A stretch of DNA of 9,173 bases, from the NCBI GenBank assembly GCA_015492115.1, contig WGFS01000043.1, positions 1 to 9,173 on the forward strand, in the 5' to 3' direction. Below the pieces are notes generated by a model. It saw only the letters and a program-made list of their open reading frames with translations, ran no database searches and was not told the origin of the DNA. Below, one piece after another: positions 5,836-9,173 of this stretch. Both the position numbers and the translations under genes were made by a program. Position 1 is the stretch's first letter. Each line of letters starts with the position of its first letter. The DNA is from Aquificaceae bacterium (GTDB lineage: Bacteria > Aquificota > Aquificia > Aquificales > Aquificaceae).

Positions 5836-7012
5836 GCCTTATGTGTTTCATAACGTGAGCCATGTCCTTGTCCCCTCTGCCGGACAGGTTTATCACAACT
5901 ATACCCTCCTTTCCAACCTCTTTAGCCACATCAACCGCTTTTATTACCGCGTGGGCTGACTCCAGTGCCGGTATTATTCCCTCCGTCTTTGATAAAAGCT
6001 TGAAGCCCTCAAGGGCTTCTTCATCGGTCGCCGATATGTACTCAGCCCTTCCCGTCTCCTTCAACCAGGAGTGTTCGGGACCGACCCCCGGGTAGTCAAG
6101 ACCTGCGGAGATGGAGTGGGTCGGGAGTATCTGCCCTTCCTCATCCTGGAGAAAGTAGCTTTTCATCCCGTGGAGGACACCAACATCTCCCCCTACAAGT
6201 GAGGAGGCATGTTTTCCTGTCTCAATGCCGTATCCTCCCGCCTCAACACCTATCAGCCTGACCTCCCTGTCCTCTATGAAGGGATAGAATATACCCATTG
6301 CGTTTGAACCACCCCCCACACAGGCGACCACCGCGGAGGGAAGCCTACCCTCCCTGGCGAGGATCTGCTCCTTCGTTTCCCTTCCTATAACGCTCTGAAA
6401 GTCCCTCACCATCATGGGGAAGGGGTGGGGTCCCACAACCGAACCGATGACGTAGTGGGTCGTCCTCACGTTTGTAACCCAGTCCCTGAGAGCCTCGTTT
6501 ATGGCGTCCTTCAAAGTCCTGCTCCCGCTCTTCACTATCCTGACCTCAGCTCCGAGGAGCTCCATCCTGAAGACGTTGAGCTCCTGCCTCTCTGCATCCT
6601 CCTCTCCCATATAAACAACGCATTCTATACCGAGGAGAGCACAGGCTGTTGCGGTCGCAACCCCGTGCTGACCGGCACCCGTTTCAGCTATGACCCTCCT
6701 CTTTCCCATCCTCTTTGTCAGGAGAACCTGCCCGAGGGTGTTGTTTATCTTGTGGGCTCCCGTGTGGAGGAGATCTTCCCTCTTCAGATATATCCTCGCA
6801 CCTCCGACGTATCTGGTCAGATTCTCCGCATAGTAAAGGGGCGTGGGTCTTCCCGCATACTCCCTGAGCAGGTAGTTGAGCTCCTTCACAAAGCTCTCAT
6901 CTTCCTTCAGGGAGAGGTAATTCTCCTCAAGCTCTTCAAGAGCGTACATTAGGGTCTCTGGAACGAACTTTCCGCCAAAATCCTGAAAGTACCCCCTGTC
7001 GTCCGGTAGCAT
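5825..7012 (-). CDS. trpB: Tryptophan synthase beta chain (TrpB1 type)
   Basis: A 395-residue PLP enzyme that condenses indole with serine to tryptophan, normally in an alpha2-beta2 complex with TrpA that channels indole. Hallmarks: FGGKFVPETLM near the N-terminus (12-22), RPTPLYYAENL (55-65), PLP lysine in HTGAHKINN (Lys88), catalytic Glu110 in AETGAGQHG, phosphate-binding GGGSNA (233-238), GLDYPGVGPEH and a terminal LSGRGDKD. Length and motifs fit the canonical TrpA-dependent TrpB1 rather than the longer TrpB2. The ATG at 7012 is the only possible start before an in-frame stop at 7063-7061; AAGG lies just 2 nt away. No trpA or other trp gene is present, consistent with the scattered pathway genes of Aquificales. 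The gene follows the PLD-HerA gene after 64 bp and overlaps the Toprim gene. Confidence 0.97.
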   Translation of the reverse strand: MLPDDRGYFQDFGGKFVPETLMYALEELEENYLSLKEDESFVKELNYLLREYAGRPTPLYYAENLTRYVGGARIYLKREDLLHTGAHKINNTLGQVLLTKRMGKRRVIAETGAGQHGVATATACALLGIECVVYMGEEDAERQELNVFRMELLGAEVRIVKSGSRTLKDAINEALRDWVTNVRTTHYVIGSVVGPHPFPMMVRDFQSVIGRETKEQILAREGRLPSAVVACVGGGSNAMGIFYPFIEDREVRLIGVEAGGYGIETGKHASSLVGGDVGVLHGMKSYFLQDEEGQILPTHSISAGLDYPGVGPEHSWLKETGRAEYISATDEEALEGFKLLSKTEGIIPALESAHAVIKAVDVAKEVGKEGIVVINLSGRGDKDMAHVMKHIRHGL

Positions 7013-7019
7013 AGCCTTA

Positions 7020-7050
7020 ATTATAGGATGTGAACCTCATCCTCTGTAAA
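7020..7050 (-). promoter_or_regulatory. Possible promoter just ahead of trpB
   Basis: On the minus strand a perfect TATAAT (7025-7020) sits 7 nt before the trpB ATG, with TTTACA (7050-7045) 19 bp upstream as a weak, widely spaced -35. If used, transcription would begin at or 1-2 nt before the ATG and give a leaderless message. The alternative is simple read-through from the gene upstream. Confidence 0.35.
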
Positions 7051-7076
7051 GTAGAGTCTGTTAGAAGGCTGGACGA

Positions 7077-9008
7077 CTACCAGTACGGTATCTCTTCCAT
7101 CTGGAAGAGGAAGCTGAAGGGAACAGCAAGCCCGCTTATGTAGGCGGTTCCGGGTTTCAGGAAGGGAAGAAGGTTGAAGACGTCCTCCTTTGACTGTTCA
7201 AAGAAGGGGGATACAGCGTCAAGGTCGTTCCGGGTTATGAGCTTGAATATGACCTGAGTGTTCAGCTGGGAGAGGATGAACTTGCTTATGTTCGCTGGTC
7301 TCTGCGTTATGGCGATCAGCCCGAGCCTGAGCTTCCTTCCCTCCATGGCTATCCTCCTCGCACTTATGTAGGCGAGGTTCTCTCTGCCAGCCTGCACCTC
7401 AGAGGTTCCACGCTCCGGGGCAAAGTTGTGTGCCTCCTCAAGGACTATGAGCCTGTCACGAGGTTCGCTCTTCGCCTCCTTGAGGATCTCCCTCATAACG
7501 AGCCCCGCTATGTTCACCCTCGTTTCGGTTATGTCAACGTCCCTGTAGTTGTATATTACAACCCTCTCGTCAGCTCTCAGTGAGTCCTTCAGCTGGGAGA
7601 ACACCTCCGGCTGGAGCTTCACCGATTCCTCACCGTAGGTTCTCTTCCAGAACTCAAGGACGTCCATGAGGGCTTCCCTCGTGTACCTGTCCTTCACCCT
7701 CAGGGAGCCTTCCTTTATGAGAGTCTCAAGGCTCTTCTCCATGAGGTGGCTCCTCTCAAGCTCCGGCTTCAGGTGTTTTCTGAAGAAGGACATCAGTTCC
7801 TTCTCGTCCGTTGAGCGCTCCGTAATGGTAAGTCCGCTCTCCTTGAGGAGTCTCTTCAGGTCGTCTCCGTCTATCGGGACGAGAACGTTCGGGAGAGCCA
7901 CGTTCCTGACGCTATCCAGCTCCTTCAGCTCCTCGTAGTACTCCCCGTACATATCAAATACGAACACCTTTGTAGGTTCCTGGAAGTTCTTGAGAACCTT
8001 CTTGACGAAGGTCGTCTTCCCGGAGCCCGTGGCTCCTATAACAGCCATGTGCATGGACACAACCTTGTCCATGTCAAGGAACGCCTTGACCTCAGTCCCC
8101 TGAAGCCTCCCCACGTAGGTGGGAAACCTCATGTCGTATCCAGAGTGGTTCTTCAAAAGGATAGCCCTCAGGGACTCCTCCTCCACCTCAAGAACCTCAA
8201 CGGGGGTTCCAGCCCTCACGGGTCTTATTGGTGTCTTGAAGAGGTTTCTCTCCCTCTCATACTCTCCCAGAACCTCAAACTTGGCAACCTTTATCTCAAC
8301 CCCCTCCTGGGAACGGGCGAAGAGGCTCGCTACCACCCAGCCAAACTCCCTCTCAGAGAAGACCTCCCTTATGAAAGCGCTATCCTTTGGCGAGTCTTCA
8401 CCCTCAAACTCCGAGAGGGATAGATTTATGGAACGTATATCAAAGAGCCTTCCCAGGAAGAAGTTTCCGTTGGCTATGGGTATCCTCACGTAGGTTTGCT
8501 CCTGAACTTCCCTCGTTAGTATGACCCTCCCCTCGCGGGCGGTGTCAAGGCTGACCACAAAGGCTACGGTCTTTGAGAAGTCGTAGGACTGGGACTTTAT
8601 GCTTTCAAACTCCTCCTCAAGCTCCTTCACCTTCCTGGGTTCTCTTATGTAAACCGCTGTCTCTATATTCCCCTCTCTGTAAAGTCCCGAATGGGTTATG
8701 TTGGCGGAGCCGAGCACAGCCTCCTTTCCGTCAATTATTACGAATTTGGCGTGAAGCCTCGGATTTAAGTAAACCTTACCCCCCGCCTCGCTCACCGCCG
8801 TGAACACCTGTGGGTCGGTTATCTGCAGGTCATCGTAGGAGGAAGCCCTGATCACAACCTCAAGCTCCACTCCCTCACCGAGGGAGGATATGAGCTCCCT
8901 GAGGACGTCCCCCTTTATCCATGCGGAGGAGAGCTTCACACTCTTATCAGCCTTTGAAAATAGCTCCCTGACTTTATCAAGTATCTCCTCTCCCCTGAGA
9001 ACATCCAT
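7077..9008 (-). CDS. PLD-type nuclease fused to HerA-type hexameric DNA translocase/helicase
   Basis: A 643-residue two-part protein. Residues about 1-140 form a phospholipase D-superfamily nuclease half-site: HAKFVIID (His86, Lys88, Asp93) followed by GSAN (100-103), a single HKD motif needing another subunit to complete the site. Residues about 145-250 look like the HAS-barrel that precedes HerA ATPases (VRIPIANGNFFLGRLFDI). The FtsK/HerA P-loop domain follows: HMAVIGATGSGKTT (Walker A 325-332), LIVLEEAHNFAP (Walker B, Glu524/Glu525), RRIAMEGRKLRLG with arginine-finger candidates, and ITQRP (Gln569 sensor). HerA normally pumps DNA for the NurA nuclease in end resection; here the nuclease is in cis. 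The start has an in-frame stop two codons upstream. The nearest Shine-Dalgarno, AAGGTGGAG, ends 13 nt away, which is long. A role in repair or in anti-phage defence is possible; the sequence does not decide. Confidence 0.92.
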   Translation of the reverse strand: MDVLRGEEILDKVRELFSKADKSVKLSSAWIKGDVLRELISSLGEGVELEVVIRASSYDDLQITDPQVFTAVSEAGGKVYLNPRLHAKFVIIDGKEAVLGSANITHSGLYREGNIETAVYIREPRKVKELEEEFESIKSQSYDFSKTVAFVVSLDTAREGRVILTREVQEQTYVRIPIANGNFFLGRLFDIRSINLSLSEFEGEDSPKDSAFIREVFSEREFGWVVASLFARSQEGVEIKVAKFEVLGEYERERNLFKTPIRPVRAGTPVEVLEVEEESLRAILLKNHSGYDMRFPTYVGRLQGTEVKAFLDMDKVVSMHMAVIGATGSGKTTFVKKVLKNFQEPTKVFVFDMYGEYYEELKELDSVRNVALPNVLVPIDGDDLKRLLKESGLTITERSTDEKELMSFFRKHLKPELERSHLMEKSLETLIKEGSLRVKDRYTREALMDVLEFWKRTYGEESVKLQPEVFSQLKDSLRADERVVIYNYRDVDITETRVNIAGLVMREILKEAKSEPRDRLIVLEEAHNFAPERGTSEVQAGRENLAYISARRIAMEGRKLRLGLIAITQRPANISKFILSQLNTQVIFKLITRNDLDAVSPFFEQSKEDVFNLLPFLKPGTAYISGLAVPFSFLFQMEEIPYW

Positions 9009-9044
9009 GTATTAAGTTTAACTCCACCTTGACGCGAAAATTTA

Positions 9045-9059
9045 CAGGGCTGTGCCCAG
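9045..9059 (-). terminator. Weak hairpin, possible terminator upstream of the PLD-HerA gene
   Basis: On the minus strand CTGGGC-ACA-GCCCTG forms a four-G/C stem (plus one more pair beyond a T-T mismatch). It lies a few bases after the stop at 9066 of the possible edge gene and is followed by TAAATTTT. The T run is interrupted, so termination would be weak. The rest of 9009-9173 shows no clear promoter. Confidence 0.25.
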
Positions 9060-9065
9060 ACCTTT

Positions 9066-9173
9066 TTACGATCCGAAAGCGCGCAGGAACTGGACTTTTG
9101 TATCCTTAGGGTTGCCTTTCTTTAAGGTTAAAAATTTTTGCCTCTGAGTCACAAAGGGTTGATTAATATACTC
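9066..9173 (-). CDS. Possible C-terminal fragment of an upstream minus-strand gene (cut by the right edge)
   Basis: From the right edge a minus-strand frame is open for 35 codons to TAA at 9068-9066. It reads like a normal basic protein C-terminus (Q-R-Q-K-F-L-T-L-K-K-G-N-P-K-D-T-K-V-Q-F-L-R-A-F-G-S). The other two minus frames close within 8 codons, and a weak hairpin follows the stop. No family is recognised. A 35-codon open stretch is not statistically compelling, and codon choice (TTA, CAA, CGC) is somewhat unlike the neighbouring genes, so this may be non-coding. Confidence 0.25.
   Translation of the reverse strand, partial: EYINQPFVTQRQKFLTLKKGNPKDTKVQFLRAFGS

Noticed and set aside
7017..7040. 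Seven-codon minus-strand frame (MRFTSYN) ending 4 nt before trpB as a leader peptide or attenuator
   Set aside because: It contains no Trp codon, its GAGG touches the ATG with no spacing, and there is no terminator/antiterminator pair. The 64-bp gap is too short for classic attenuation.
9009..9030. Resemblance of GTTTAACTCCAC near 9017-9028 to a thermophile CRISPR repeat end
   Set aside because: There is a single copy in the window with no spaced repetition, so there is no array.

Overview
The window looks like a compact chromosome segment from a thermophilic bacterium, most likely of the Aquificales (Aquifex/Hydrogenobacter/Hydrogenivirga type). This is inferred from gene content, protein style and codon habit, not from a marker gene. 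Coding strands are purine-loaded, Arg is mostly AGG/AGA, Ile is often ATA, and proteins are rich in Glu and Lys. Ribosome-binding sites are bacterial (AGGAGGTGA, GGAGGTGA). Genes abut or overlap by a few bases, and metabolically unrelated genes share transcription units, as is typical of Aquificales. I see no rRNA, tRNA, CRISPR array, insertion sequence or prophage, and no gene-free stretch over about 165 bp.

Left part (1-3647). A gene cut by the window edge starts at 86 on the minus strand, probably encoding a mechanosensitive-channel-type membrane protein. It diverges across only 31 bp from the plus-strand pair cutA (118-432) and sbcC/rad50 (429-3356), which overlap by ATGA. SbcC is complete: Walker A, Q-loop, a central CPVC zinc hook between two long coiled coils, then signature, Walker B and H-loop. 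After a roughly 100-bp AT-rich gap with a good promoter and two dyads comes a 63-residue acidic protein of unknown function with a near-perfect Shine-Dalgarno.

Right part (3648-9008, all minus strand). In transcription order: a 643-residue fusion of a PLD-type (HKD) nuclease domain to a HerA-type hexameric DNA translocase; trpB (tryptophan synthase beta); a 118-residue Toprim-domain protein overlapping trpB by 11 bp; a 161-residue unrecognised helical protein overlapping the Toprim gene by 14 bp; then, behind its own promoter, a ribbon-helix-helix DNA-binding protein with an acidic tail, coupled by a 3-nt gap to hisC (histidinol-phosphate aminotransferase). hisC meets the 63-residue gene tail to tail with zero bases between the stop codons.

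Beyond 9008 is a 165-bp edge region. It contains a possible C-terminal fragment of another minus-strand gene and a weak hairpin.

Two themes stand out. One is DNA maintenance: SbcC, PLD-HerA and a Toprim protein. The other is amino-acid biosynthesis genes (trpB, hisC) dispersed away from their pathway partners. The most notable items for follow-up are the single-chain PLD-HerA machine, the trpB-coupled Toprim/unknown pair, and the well-expressed-looking 63-residue protein with its dyad-rich promoter.
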